Assembly (NCBI RefSeq): GCF_026672425.1
Contig: NZ_JAPPRC010000005.1
Coordinates: 62,001 to 126,000 of the forward strand
DNA length: 64,000 bases
Origin: Pannonibacter sp. SL95
GTDB lineage: Bacteria > Pseudomonadota > Alphaproteobacteria > Rhizobiales > Stappiaceae
Direction of reading: 5' to 3'
The stretch's first letter is position 1, and the number at the start of each line of letters is the position of its first letter. This document shows positions 47,224 through 55,986 of the stretch, one piece after another. Under the pieces are notes generated by a model. It saw nothing but the letters and a program-made list of their open reading frames with translations, did not search any database and was not told the DNA's origin. Position numbers and translations under genes: made by a program.

Positions 47224-48330
47224 TCATCCAAGCGAAAAGCCCCTGCGTGTCAGCAGGATCCAGAGGAAGAAGGGGGCTCCGGCCAGGGCCGTCAGGATGC
47301 CGATCGGCAGCTCCGCCGGTGCCACGATGATGCGCGCCACCGTGTCGGCCGCAATCAGCATGATCGCACCCAGCAGCGCACAGCCCGGCAACAGATAACG
47401 ATGGTCCGGCCCGATCGTGAGGCGCAGCAGATGCGGCACGACAATGCCGACAAAGCCGATGCCCCCACTCACCGCGACGCTCGCGCCCGTCGCGGCTGCA
47501 ACGGTCACGATAGCAAGACGTTTCTGGCGCTGCACGTTGACGCCGAGATGCCCGGCGGCCGCCTCGCCCAGAACCAGCGCGTTCAGCGCGCGGGCGAGCA
47601 GCGGACTGAGCAGCAGCACCAGCGCAATGACCGGGCCGGCGGTCAGGATCTTGTCCCAGGTGGCACCTGCCACCGAGCCGAGCCCCCAGAAGCTGAGATC
47701 GCGAAGCGCGCGGTCATCGGCCACAAACACCAGCAGCCCGAGCGCGGCCCCCGCCAGTGCCCCGAGCGCGATTCCGGCCAGCAGCATGGTGGCAATGTTG
47801 GTTGATCCGCCGCGCGTGCCGATCCGGTAGAGCAGCATCGTCGATGCCAGCCCGCCGAGGAAGGCGGCGACCGACACGGCGTGATTGCCGAAGAGCCCGA
47901 AAACCGGCGCCAGCACGCCGCCGCCCAGCACGATCATCAGCGCCGCGCCAAGTCCTGCCCCCGCAGACACGCCGACAATGCCGGGATCGGCCAGCGGATT
48001 GCGGAACAGCCCCTGCATTACCGCGCCGGACACCGCCAGCGAGGCGCCGATCAGCGCGGCCATGATGACGCGCGGCAACCGGATGTCTGCCAGCACGATG
48101 ACGTCGCGCAGCAGCAGCGGATTGTCCGTCGGCCGCTCGCCCGACAGGATCAGCCGCAGCGCCTCGCCATTGGCCCAGCCTGTCGAACCAATCGAGACCG
48201 CACCGAGCATCACGAGCACCAGGCAAACCGCCAGCAGGACGAGGGCAACGCGTGCGCGGGGAGCACGGTCACCCTCGACCCTGGTCCGGCGGACCGGCGA
48301 AAACACAGCCGCGCTGGAGGTAAGCGTCAT
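47224..48330 (-). CDS. hmuU: Heme ABC transporter permease HmuU
   Basis: This 368-residue FecCD-family permease has about ten membrane helices. Typical segments are SIGSTGWANGEALRLIL, RLPRVIMAALIGASLAVSGAVMQGLFRNPLADPGIVGVSAGAGLGAA and GFVGIVVPHLLRLTIGPDHRYLLPG. It moves heme from HmuT across the inner membrane. The ATG at 48330 overlaps the hmuT stop (ATGA). Confidence 0.95.
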   Translation of the reverse strand: MTLTSSAAVFSPVRRTRVEGDRAPRARVALVLLAVCLVLVMLGAVSIGSTGWANGEALRLILSGERPTDNPLLLRDVIVLADIRLPRVIMAALIGASLAVSGAVMQGLFRNPLADPGIVGVSAGAGLGAALMIVLGGGVLAPVFGLFGNHAVSVAAFLGGLASTMLLYRIGTRGGSTNIATMLLAGIALGALAGAALGLLVFVADDRALRDLSFWGLGSVAGATWDKILTAGPVIALVLLLSPLLARALNALVLGEAAAGHLGVNVQRQKRLAIVTVAAATGASVAVSGGIGFVGIVVPHLLRLTIGPDHRYLLPGCALLGAIMLIAADTVARIIVAPAELPIGILTALAGAPFFLWILLTRRGFSLG

Positions 48331-49241
48331 TGCGCCGCCGTCCCGGGACGACGCAGGGCCACGGCAAGCTCGCGCACCGCACCGGCCGTGCGCGGTCCGA
48401 AGCCAAGCAGATAAAGCCCGTCCATCCGCACCACGCGGCGTGTCTTGGCGGCCGGTGTCAGGGCAAGGGCGGGGTGGGCGAAAAGCTCGTCAGCCTTGGC
48501 ATCATGCTGCCCGCCCCGGTCCATCATCAGCACCACATCGGGCCGGAGGTCGGCAATCGCCTCATCAGTCAGCTGCTTGTAGCCGGCAAAGGCCTCGACC
48601 GCGTTGACGGCGCCCGCCATGCGGATGATGCCATCGGCCGCCGTGTCCTTGCCCGAGGCCAGCACGCGGCCGCCATTCATCGACAGGACGAACAGCACCC
48701 GCGGCTTCTCCGGCATGTCCTCTGCTTCCGCCGTCGCAGCGGCCAGATCCGCCCGGACGGCTGCCGCCAAGGTCGCCGCTTCATCCTGAAGCCCGAGGGC
48801 CTCACCCACCCGGTCGATCTTCGCCAGGATCCCCTCTGCGGTGAAGCTTTCAGGCACCATGGCCAACGGAATCCCGGCCTTCTTCAGCACATCCAGCGCC
48901 TCCGGCGGCCCGCTGCCTTCCAGCGCCAGGATCGCATCCGGCGACACGCCGAGCACGCCTTCGGCGTTCAGCGCGCGGATATAGCCCGCATCCGGCAAGC
49001 TCATCGCTTCCGGCGGATAGGTGCTGGTGCTGTCCCGCGCCACCAGCCGGTCCTCGGCCTTCAACGCATAGACGATCTCGGTGACCGAGCCCCCGATCGA
49101 CACGATGCGCTTCGCACCGGTCAGATCCGAGGTCTCGGCCGCCCAGGCGGACGACAGGCTCAGCGCCAGGCCGACATTCAGCACGGCCGCGGCGATCAGG
49201 GCCACTGCCTTCGGGCGGGAGAAAGAGATGACTGGACGCAT
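48327..49241 (-). CDS. hmuT: Heme-binding periplasmic protein HmuT
   Basis: This 304-residue periplasmic heme-binding protein has a signal peptide (VALIAAAVLNVGLALSLSSAWA) and the cluster-A fold of TroA/BtuF type. The N-lobe motif is KRIVSIGGSVTEIVYAL; the linker and C-lobe (VLFVLSMNGGRVLASGKDTAADGII) are typical of HmuT. It delivers heme to HmuUV. hmuS ends about 15 bp upstream, so the four genes form one operon. Confidence 0.95.
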   Translation of the reverse strand: MRPVISFSRPKAVALIAAAVLNVGLALSLSSAWAAETSDLTGAKRIVSIGGSVTEIVYALKAEDRLVARDSTSTYPPEAMSLPDAGYIRALNAEGVLGVSPDAILALEGSGPPEALDVLKKAGIPLAMVPESFTAEGILAKIDRVGEALGLQDEAATLAAAVRADLAAATAEAEDMPEKPRVLFVLSMNGGRVLASGKDTAADGIIRMAGAVNAVEAFAGYKQLTDEAIADLRPDVVLMMDRGGQHDAKADELFAHPALALTPAAKTRRVVRMDGLYLLGFGPRTAGAVRELAVALRRPGTAAQ

Positions 49242-49255
49242 CGTTCCTCTCCCCC

Positions 49256-50347
49256 TCAGGCGACCGCAAGCTGGCCGACGCGCGGCAAGTGCTCGATCAG
49301 ATCGCGCCAGTCGGAGCGCTCCTCACGGCCTTCCTTGCGCAGGCCAAAGAACTGGATGATCTGCTGGCCATCGGCGTCAAAGGCCTCGAGCGAGGTAACA
49401 TGCCCATTGTCGGCGTTCTTGCGCACGGCCCAGACCTCGGCAATGTGATCCAGCCGCAGATGCAGGTGGAAGGTCGGATCGAGGACATTGATCCACGGGC
49501 CCATTTCCTTGATCTGGCTCACCGGCCCCGAATGGATCTGGATGCAGCCCCGGCTGCCGACAAAGCACATGATCGGGATGTCGTTGTCAGCGGCCAGCCG
49601 CATCATCGCGCGCACCGCATCGCCATCGACCTTCCAGGCCCACTCCTCGCCGACGAGTTCAAAGGCGTTCAGGCGGTGCAGGTCCATGTCACGCAGCAGG
49701 CCAAAGAACTGATGCGTATCGGTCATCGCGCTCCAGCGCCGCCGCAATTCGGCCGCCTTGGACGTGTCCAGCGCCGGACGCTCCGGACGGAGCGCTGCAA
49801 CCGGCACGACGCCAAGCCCCGCGCTCTGGTCCGCATGGGTCAGGTCTTTGACCAGCGCCTCAAAGGCAGCCACATCGGAGGTCGCCCGCAGGTGGATCTT
49901 GTGCACGGCATCGCCATGGGCGTCGAACACCTGGATGCTGCGGCGCGGACCGGATTCCCCCGGCTTTTCCACGGCAAAGGCATGCACCCAGTGGGACGGG
50001 AACATGCGCGTATCGATCGCGCTGCCCAGCATCATGGCCGCCCGGCTGCCATCGACAAACTTCTCGAACGGCCCGATCTTCTCGTGCACGGCGCTTTCGT
50101 TGCGCGTCAGGGCCATTACCTCGCCCATGGCCTTCATGCCGTTGCAGATCCCGGACAGGGACGGTGTCAGACGGATCACGCCCTCGCCGCAGAAGGCCGC
50201 AACCAGCTCGGCCTCGCTGACGCCCAGGTCCCGTGCAAGGTCCCGCTCGCGGCGCTCCGGATGGGCTGCAACAGCAGCGCGGATCGCCTCCGGTCCCGGA
50301 CGCTGGGCCGAAACATGTCCCGCAACTGGGCTCTGGCTTGTGGTCAT
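49256..50347 (-). CDS. hmuS: Hemin-degrading factor HmuS
   Basis: This 363-residue cytoplasmic heme-handling protein consists of two related HemS/ChuX-like domains. The N-terminal one has LARDLGVSEAELVAAFCG, KAMGEVMALTRNESAVHEKIG and GPFEKFVDGSRAAMMLG; the C-terminal one has FFGLLRDMDLHRLNAFEL, MCFVGSRGCIQIHSGPV and FHLHLRLDHIAEVWAVRK. Some members degrade heme or pass it on. The ATG at 50347 has GAGGGGAAAG upstream; longer readings are not conserved. It is the first gene of hmuSTUV. Confidence 0.95.
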   Translation of the reverse strand: MTTSQSPVAGHVSAQRPGPEAIRAAVAAHPERRERDLARDLGVSEAELVAAFCGEGVIRLTPSLSGICNGMKAMGEVMALTRNESAVHEKIGPFEKFVDGSRAAMMLGSAIDTRMFPSHWVHAFAVEKPGESGPRRSIQVFDAHGDAVHKIHLRATSDVAAFEALVKDLTHADQSAGLGVVPVAALRPERPALDTSKAAELRRRWSAMTDTHQFFGLLRDMDLHRLNAFELVGEEWAWKVDGDAVRAMMRLAADNDIPIMCFVGSRGCIQIHSGPVSQIKEMGPWINVLDPTFHLHLRLDHIAEVWAVRKNADNGHVTSLEAFDADGQQIIQFFGLRKEGREERSDWRDLIEHLPRVGQLAVA

Positions 50348-50558
50348 GGCTTTCCCCTCTTGTTCGCGCGGCAACCGGTCAAGGCGGTGCGGCACGGGCC
50401 GTGATTTCCTGTCCCTCCGGGACATCCTGTGTACGGGGACCGGCCGGATCGTCCTTCTAGCTGGGGATGACCTGGCGGGGTTCGGCTCTTGCCGGTCCTC
50501 ATTGTGACGCCGCAGCCACGCCGGATTGCAAAGGCACGCCGCAGGGCTCGTTCAATAG

Positions 50559-50587
50559 TTGACTTGAATATTCATCTTTTGTATCGA
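50559..50587 (+). promoter_or_regulatory. Putative hmuR promoter
   Basis: A -35-like TTGACT (50559-50564) is separated by 17 bp from a weak -10-like TATCGA (50582-50587). An iron box overlaps the -35 element, which would allow simple repression. Confidence 0.5.
50560..50574 (+). promoter_or_regulatory. RirA-type IRO box 1
   Basis: The sequence tgacttgaatattca fits the RirA iron-responsive operator pattern TGA-N9-TCA and contains the perfect 10-bp palindrome tgaatattca. It overlaps the proposed hmuR -35 element. Confidence 0.65.
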
Positions 50588-50597
50588 CCGCAATACC

Positions 50598-50612
50598 TGA
50601 ATGCGATATTCA
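50598..50612 (+). promoter_or_regulatory. RirA-type IRO box 2
   Basis: The sequence tgaatgcgatattca again fits TGA-N9-TCA. It lies within a 7-bp inverted repeat (cctgaat/attcagg), 38 bp downstream of box 1 and just downstream of the proposed promoter. Confidence 0.65.
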
Positions 50613-50679
50613 GGAAACACAATCCATTTCAGGGACAAGCAAGCTCGCGCCAGCCAGTCCGAAGACAGGGGCTTTTTCG

Positions 50680-52812
50680 ATGGTGACGGCGCGCAAGCAT
50701 GTGACGTATCTGATGGGGGGTGTCGCCCTTCTGGCTCTGGCGGGCACCACGTCCGCCCTCGCGCAACAGGCCGCGCCTGCCTCCGCACCGGCCGCAAAGA
50801 CCGAAGCCCAGACAACGGCACTGCAACGCCTCGTCATCGGTGCCGGCCGTGAAAAAGTCGCCATCGACACGCCCCAGGCCGTCACGGTCATCAACCAGGA
50901 ACAGATCGACGACGAACAGGCCAACACGATTGGCGACTTTTTCCGCCAGACGCCCGGCGTCACGATTGCCGGTTCCGACCGTATCGGCGGCCAGGCATAC
51001 AATATTCGCGGCGTGGGCGAACTCAGCGCGGCGGACGAGTCGAAGATCATCATTACGGTCGATGGAGCCACGAAGTTCTACGAGCAGTACCGGCTTGGCT
51101 CCTTCTTCTCTGATCCTGAACTCTACAAGCAGGTTGAAGTCCTTCGCGGCCCGGCCTCGTCCACGCTGTATGGCGCGGGCGCTATCGGCGGCGTGATCAA
51201 TTTCGTCACCAAGGACGCCTCTGACTTCCTGTCGCCGAACGAAAAGGCCGCACTGCGGCTAAAATCGATGTTAGATTCCAACAAGGAAGGCCTGATGACA
51301 TCCGCCGTGTTGGCGGCGCGCCTCGGCGCTCAAACCGAAGCCCTCATCAACGGGAACTTCCGTCGCTCGAATGACTTTGACGCGGGCGGCGGCCGCAAAA
51401 TTCCAGGGTCGGCATTCGACTCCTTCTCCGGCCTCGCCAAGGTCACCCATCATTTCGGCGACAATAATGAGCAGAGCGTCCGTCTGTCCTATGAGCGTTG
51501 GCAGAGTGATGCCGATAACACAGCCTATTCTCAGACGGGTACGCTTACGGACTTCGGCAACATCGACCGGGAGATCACCGACCAGACGCTGGTGTTTGCC
51601 TATGAAAATCCGGCGCAGGGCAACCCGTTCCTGGATCTGAAGCTGAACCTGTCGGTATCTGATACAAAGGTTGAGCAGGACAAAGCGACCGCTCGCATCC
51701 CGTCGGCTCTGTTCCGGGACAGTGAATATGGCTATCGCACCTGGCAGGCAAAACTCGAAAACACCTTCGAGGCCCATGGCGAGAGCTTCGACAACTTCCT
51801 GACGCTGGGCACCCAGCTGTCCTATCAGCAGCGGACCGGCAAGACGAAGGGGGGCACCGGCTGGGTCGACTTCCATCCGGAAGGCACCGACCGCAAGATC
51901 GGCGTTTTCCTGCAGAACGAATTCATCTGGAACGAGAAGCTGACGATTATTCCGGGCGTCCGCCTCGATCACGTCTCGCTCGAACCCGACAGCCGCATCC
52001 CGGGCGCCCGCTCGCAGTCGGATCTGGCTTTCTCGCCCAAGATCGCGGCCATGTACAAGTTCACCGAGAGCTTCTCGGTCTTCGGGTCCATTGCGCAGAC
52101 CGAACGTCTGCCGACGCTGGATGAAATGTTCACGACGGGCGCGCGGAGTGCCGCATATCCCGGCGGCCGGTCTGTAAGCCTCGGGCTCAAGAAGGAAAAG
52201 TCGCTCAACTATGAAGCCGGCTTTGCTGTTTCCGGACAAGAGCTGGTTCAGGAAGGCGACGCCTTGCAGTTCAAGACGACGGCTTTCTACAACGACCTGA
52301 CCAACATGATTGCGACAAACCAGTTGCGTGGCCATCCTGTTGCCGTTCCGTATTTCGTAAACATCCATCAAGCACATATCTACGGCGTTGAGCTCGAAGC
52401 AGACTATCAGTCAAAATATGCCTTCGCCAACTTTGCTTACAGTGTCGTCCGTGGCAAGGACGAGAAGACGAAGCAGCGACTGACCTCAATTCCGGCAGAT
52501 ACCCTGTCGGTTACGCTCGGCGCGCGCGTTCCTGACTATAATGTGAGCTTTGGCTGGCGCGGTCTGTTTGCCGCAACCGCTCCGCAGAGCCGCGATATCT
52601 CATCCGGAACGATCAAACTGTCTACAGCGGGCTACGCCGTCCACGATGCATTCGTGTCCTGGACAGCAGATGAGAACAGCCAGCTCAAGGGTTGGGAAGT
52701 TCGCGCAGCTGTCGAGAACATCTTCGACAAGCGTTACCAGAACAATCTCGCCGGTGACCCAGGTCGCGGGCGGACGTTCAAGCTCACCGTCAACAAGCAG
52801 TTCGGGTGGTAA
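50680..52812 (+). CDS. hmuR: TonB-dependent heme receptor HmuR
   Basis: This 710-residue outer-membrane receptor has a signal peptide (LMGGVALLALAGTTSALAQQ), a plug domain (DTPQAVTVINQEQIDDEQ, GVTIAGSDRIGGQAYNIRGVGE) and a beta-barrel ending in KLTVNKQFGW with the terminal aromatic. The plug region EVLRGPASSTLYGAGAIGGVI is normal. The heme-receptor FRAP and NPNL boxes are degenerate: the corresponding stretch reads QTERLPTLDEMF and LKKEKSLNYEAGF. Location opposite hmuSTUV and before exbBD-tonB still supports heme or a related iron ligand. It starts the plus-strand operon. Confidence 0.93.
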   Translation: MVTARKHVTYLMGGVALLALAGTTSALAQQAAPASAPAAKTEAQTTALQRLVIGAGREKVAIDTPQAVTVINQEQIDDEQANTIGDFFRQTPGVTIAGSDRIGGQAYNIRGVGELSAADESKIIITVDGATKFYEQYRLGSFFSDPELYKQVEVLRGPASSTLYGAGAIGGVINFVTKDASDFLSPNEKAALRLKSMLDSNKEGLMTSAVLAARLGAQTEALINGNFRRSNDFDAGGGRKIPGSAFDSFSGLAKVTHHFGDNNEQSVRLSYERWQSDADNTAYSQTGTLTDFGNIDREITDQTLVFAYENPAQGNPFLDLKLNLSVSDTKVEQDKATARIPSALFRDSEYGYRTWQAKLENTFEAHGESFDNFLTLGTQLSYQQRTGKTKGGTGWVDFHPEGTDRKIGVFLQNEFIWNEKLTIIPGVRLDHVSLEPDSRIPGARSQSDLAFSPKIAAMYKFTESFSVFGSIAQTERLPTLDEMFTTGARSAAYPGGRSVSLGLKKEKSLNYEAGFAVSGQELVQEGDALQFKTTAFYNDLTNMIATNQLRGHPVAVPYFVNIHQAHIYGVELEADYQSKYAFANFAYSVVRGKDEKTKQRLTSIPADTLSVTLGARVPDYNVSFGWRGLFAATAPQSRDISSGTIKLSTAGYAVHDAFVSWTADENSQLKGWEVRAAVENIFDKRYQNNLAGDPGRGRTFKLTVNKQFGW

Positions 52813-52814
52813 GA

Positions 52815-53252
52815 ATGCGATTTGCACGTCAACTGGAAGTCTTCGCCGCCGTTTCGCTCACCGTTGCGGCCCTCCTTGCCAATCCGGCCCATGCGGCGGA
52901 TGGCAAGGGCGTGACGCTGGAGCTGAACAAGGCCGCCGCCGCGAGCAACGGATGCCTGCTGACCTTCGTGGCCAGCAACGCCACCGGCGCGGCGCTGCCT
53001 TCGGCCGGCTTCGAGTTCGTGCTCTTCGACAAGGATGGGCTGGTGGACCGCATGACGGTGTTCGACTTCGGCGCGCTGCCGGAGGGCAAGACCGTGGTTC
53101 GCCAGTTCCAGATCCCGGGTGGGACCTGCGAGAGCATCGGTTCGATCCTGGTCAACGGTGCGTCAGGCTGCGGTGGTGCCACGGCCGCCTCGCCGCTCTG
53201 CGCCGCCCCGCTGTCCACCGCCTCCCGCACGCCCATCAGCTTCAACAAGTAG
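52815..53252 (+). CDS. Uncharacterised secreted protein between hmuR and exbB
   Basis: This 145-residue protein has a signal peptide (LEVFAAVSLTVAALLANPAHA) and a mature part of about 115 residues with four cysteines (in NGCLL, GTCESI, SGCGGA and PLCAAP), enough for two disulfides. I do not recognise a family. The gene starts three bases after the hmuR stop and ends 10 bp before exbB, so it belongs to the same transcript and probably acts in the periplasm with the TonB machinery. Confidence 0.85.
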   Translation: MRFARQLEVFAAVSLTVAALLANPAHAADGKGVTLELNKAAAASNGCLLTFVASNATGAALPSAGFEFVLFDKDGLVDRMTVFDFGALPEGKTVVRQFQIPGGTCESIGSILVNGASGCGGATAASPLCAAPLSTASRTPISFNK

Positions 53253-53262
53253 GATATCTGCC

Positions 53263-53991
53263 ATGCTGAGCGCCGCCCTGCTGCAACCTGTTACGGATCT
53301 TCTGGACCTCGGTGGTCCGGTCGTCGTCCTGATCGCGCTGATGTCGGTCGTGGCGCTCGCCATCATCCTGCTGAAGCTTGTCCAGTATGGCACCTGCCGC
53401 ACGGCCCGTCCCGGACGGGCCCGCCTTGCGGCCCGCCTGTGGCGACAGGGCCGCAAGCGCGAGGCGGCAAGCCTTCTTGACCAGCCGGCGGGCGCCGCCG
53501 AGGAAGCCGTTGCCAATGCCATGCATCTGTCGCTGGCCGGTGGCATGGACCGTTCCGACATCGAGACCGAGATTGCCCGCATCGCCACCGCGCGTCTGCA
53601 TGGCCTGCAGGGTGGCTTCAAGGCGCTTGATGCCATCGCCCAGCTTGCTCCGCTGCTTGGCCTGTTCGGCACCGTGATCGGCATGATCGAGGCTTTCCAG
53701 TCGCTGCAGTCCGCCGGCAGTTCCGTTGATCCGTCGCTTCTGGCAGGCGGTATCTGGGTCGCGCTCCTGACCACGGCCGCCGGTCTTGCGGTCGCCATGC
53801 CGGTCTCGGCCATCCTGTCGATGTTTGAGAGCTGGGTCGAAAGCGAGCGTGTGGCGATCGAAACCATCTGCGCCGAAATCCTGGTCGCCTTGCCCGGAAC
53901 ACCCGGCCTGAGCCACCAGACGGCCTCTGTTGCCCCTGTCGCTGTCGGACAGGCGCCTGCCGTCGCGATCCGGGCCTCGCATGCACATTGA
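53263..53991 (+). CDS. exbB: ExbB/TolQ/MotA-family proton channel
   Basis: This 242-residue inner-membrane protein uses proton motive force to energise TonB. It has one N-terminal helix (LGGPVVVLIALMSVVALAII), a cytoplasmic segment and two C-terminal helices with the signature LIAPLLGLFGTVIGMIEAF-like sequence (QLAPLLGLFGTVIGMIEAFQ) and GIWVALLTTAAGLAVAMP. Start ATG 53263 is conserved; longer readings run through the preceding gene. Its end overlaps exbD by 11 bp. Confidence 0.95.
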   Translation: MLSAALLQPVTDLLDLGGPVVVLIALMSVVALAIILLKLVQYGTCRTARPGRARLAARLWRQGRKREAASLLDQPAGAAEEAVANAMHLSLAGGMDRSDIETEIARIATARLHGLQGGFKALDAIAQLAPLLGLFGTVIGMIEAFQSLQSAGSSVDPSLLAGGIWVALLTTAAGLAVAMPVSAILSMFESWVESERVAIETICAEILVALPGTPGLSHQTASVAPVAVGQAPAVAIRASHAH

Positions 53992-54382
53992 CAAGCCGGC
54001 GCCCCGCCGCAGACCCCTGTCGATGACGTCGCTGATTGACGTCATCTTCCTGCTGCTGCTGTTTTTCATGCTGTCCTCGACCTTCACCCGGTTTGGGTCT
54101 GTCGACTTTGGCGGGACCGGCAAGGCTGGCGGCAGCGGCGTTGCCACGACACCCGACATTCTCGTCATGGTTTCAGGCGAAGGACTGCGCATCAACGGAA
54201 CGGTCGTCAGTCCGGATGCGGTCGATGCAGATCTTGCTGGGTACCTCGCGAAGGGCGCAAAATCCGCGATGATCCTGCCGCGCGAGGGGGCCAACGCCCA
54301 GGCCCTGGTCGATGCTGTCGAGGCGCTGCGCCGGGCCGCAAGGCTGTCCGGAACCGACCTGACCCTCACTGTCGCCCGCTGA
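53981..54382 (+). CDS. exbD: ExbD-family protein (first copy)
   Basis: This 133-residue protein has a short basic cytoplasmic N-terminus (KPAPRRRPLSMTSLIDV), one membrane helix (IFLLLLFFMLSSTF) with the conserved Asp in SLIDVIF, and a periplasmic domain. It forms the proton-conducting complex with ExbB. It overlaps exbB and is followed after 22 bp by a second exbD. Confidence 0.94.
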   Translation: MHIDKPAPRRRPLSMTSLIDVIFLLLLFFMLSSTFTRFGSVDFGGTGKAGGSGVATTPDILVMVSGEGLRINGTVVSPDAVDADLAGYLAKGAKSAMILPREGANAQALVDAVEALRRAARLSGTDLTLTVAR

Positions 54383-54404
54383 TCTGCCACAAGGACCTTA
54401 TCCC

Positions 54405-54806
54405 GTGATCCGCCTCGAACGCGACAAGCCGACGCGCAAGATGGAAACCACCATCTCGCTGATCAACATCGTCTTCCTGATGCTGATCTTCTTCCTTGTT
54501 GCCGGCCAGCTTGCCCCCCCGCTCGACAGCGCCGTTACCCTGACCGACGCCCGGGACGCTGAATCCCTGCCGCCACCCGATGCGCTGTTCGCCCATGCCG
54601 ACGGCCGCCTGACCTTCCGTGGCGCAGACATTTCTGCCGACGCCTTTGTCGCCGACCGGCGCGTGCGCCTGACAACCGACGCACCTGAAATCCTCCTCGC
54701 CGCCGACCGGGAGCTGGACGCGCGCAAGCTCGTCGAGGTCGTTGATGCCCTCAAGCAGGCCGGCGCTGCAAGGGTCAAGGTCGTCACCCGGCGGATCGCG
54801 CCATGA
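54405..54806 (+). CDS. exbD2: ExbD-family protein (second copy)
   Basis: This 133-residue ExbD-like protein starts at GTG 54405. Its N-terminus (RLERDKPTRKMETTISLINIVFLMLIFFLV) has Asn where ExbD normally has the membrane Asp (SLINIVF versus SLIDVIF in the first copy). The proton-carrying residue thus appears lost, so it may be structural in a mixed complex. It overlaps tonB by ATGA. Confidence 0.92.
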   Translation: MIRLERDKPTRKMETTISLINIVFLMLIFFLVAGQLAPPLDSAVTLTDARDAESLPPPDALFAHADGRLTFRGADISADAFVADRRVRLTTDAPEILLAADRELDARKLVEVVDALKQAGAARVKVVTRRIAP

Positions 54807-55897
54807 GACTGCGGCCGTGGCACATTGGCCTCGCTCTCGGCCTGTCGCTGACCTTCCATCTCGGTGCCGGCGTGATTGCCCTGACGCGCGAGGAAACGCC
54901 TCAGCTTGCCGGCGGCGGCGTCCAGATCGGCGCGGATGTCGGCACGGCCTTTGACACCGTCATCCAGTCCGGTGATCCCAGCGATACCGTTGTCGCCGCA
55001 ACCCAGCCCGACACGCTCACCCCTGAGACCCCGGACCCCGAACCGCAGCCGCAACCGGCCGAGACGCCGCCCGTCGCCCCGCCCGTAACTGAGCCGGTCA
55101 CCGAGCCGGTGAGGCCCACCGAGGCCCCGCGTCCCCCCGTCGCCGCCATCGAGCCGGCACCTCTGCAGCCTGCGGCTGACCCCACCCCGCCGGTCGCAGC
55201 GCCTGTCGTCCTGCCCGAGCCCCTTGCCGCTGACCCAACCGCAACGCTGGCACTTGCCGCCGCAGCCCCGAGCGCCCCACCCGCACAGAAACCCGCCGAG
55301 CCGGTCCCCGCCGTCGCCCCTTCATCGCTCGCGCCCGTAGTTCCCGTCGAGGCGGTGAAGCCACTGCCCGAACCGGTAAAGCCCGAACCGGCCAAGCCCG
55401 AGCCGAAAAAAGCTGATACGCCCAAGCCGAGAAAGCCGAGCAAGCCGGCTGCGGCCAAGGCGCGTACCGCCGCCGCCCAGACCAGTGCCAAGACCAACGC
55501 CAAGACCAGTGCGCCCGCCGCGCCCGCACAAGGGGGAGCCGGTGGCCAGTCGAACGTCACCGCGCTTGCCGGTGGCGCCGGGCGGATCGGCACGGGCGAT
55601 GCGGAAGGCAATTCCGACGTCACCAATTATCCCGGCCAGATCAGCCGCGCCTTGCGCCGTGCGCTTTACTATCCGCCCTCGGCCAAGCGCCGCCGCCTGA
55701 CCGGCGAAACGCTGGTGTCCTTCGTCGTGGCGAAGGGCGGCAACGCCTCCTCGATCCGCGTCGCCCGCAGCTCTGGCGTGCCTGAACTGGACGAAGCCGC
55801 ACTTGAAACCGTGCGGCGGGCCGCGCCCTTCCCGGCCATTCCCCCTGCTGCACGCCGCGACAGCTGGACCTTCACCATTCCGATCGCATTTCGATAG
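54803..55897 (+). CDS. tonB: TonB energy transducer
   Basis: This 364-residue protein has an N-terminal helix (HIGLALGLSLTFHLGAGVIAL), a very long Pro/Glu/Ala-rich periplasmic span (about residues 70-235, including KPEPAKPEPKKADTPKP) and a C-terminal TonB domain (YPGQISRALRRALYYPPSAK, GETLVSFVVAKGGNASSI, PELDEAALETVRRAAPFPAIP). It carries energy from ExbBD to HmuR. This ends the hmuR operon. Confidence 0.95.
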   Translation: MRLRPWHIGLALGLSLTFHLGAGVIALTREETPQLAGGGVQIGADVGTAFDTVIQSGDPSDTVVAATQPDTLTPETPDPEPQPQPAETPPVAPPVTEPVTEPVRPTEAPRPPVAAIEPAPLQPAADPTPPVAAPVVLPEPLAADPTATLALAAAAPSAPPAQKPAEPVPAVAPSSLAPVVPVEAVKPLPEPVKPEPAKPEPKKADTPKPRKPSKPAAAKARTAAAQTSAKTNAKTSAPAAPAQGGAGGQSNVTALAGGAGRIGTGDAEGNSDVTNYPGQISRALRRALYYPPSAKRRRLTGETLVSFVVAKGGNASSIRVARSSGVPELDEAALETVRRAAPFPAIPPAARRDSWTFTIPIAFR

Positions 55898-55986
55898 ATT
55901 GATGACACACCTGAGCCTTGTGAAACCTCTGCTGACTGCCGTATGACTTGTGAAATGCCCGCCAATACGGGCCACAAGGAGCCGTC

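Larger units (their letters stand above)
50348..50679. other. Divergent hmuS-hmuR control region
   Basis: This 332-bp region separates the two arms of the heme locus. Its right part is A+T-rich and holds a promoter-like -35/-10 pair and two TGA-N9-TCA boxes for hmuR. I did not find an equally clear box nearer hmuS, and no hemP-like small gene is present. Confidence 0.7.

Noticed and set aside
50489-50686. 65-codon ORF as a hemP homologue
   Set aside because: The size and place fit, but the translation lacks any HemP-like pattern and the stretch holds the promoter and iron boxes.
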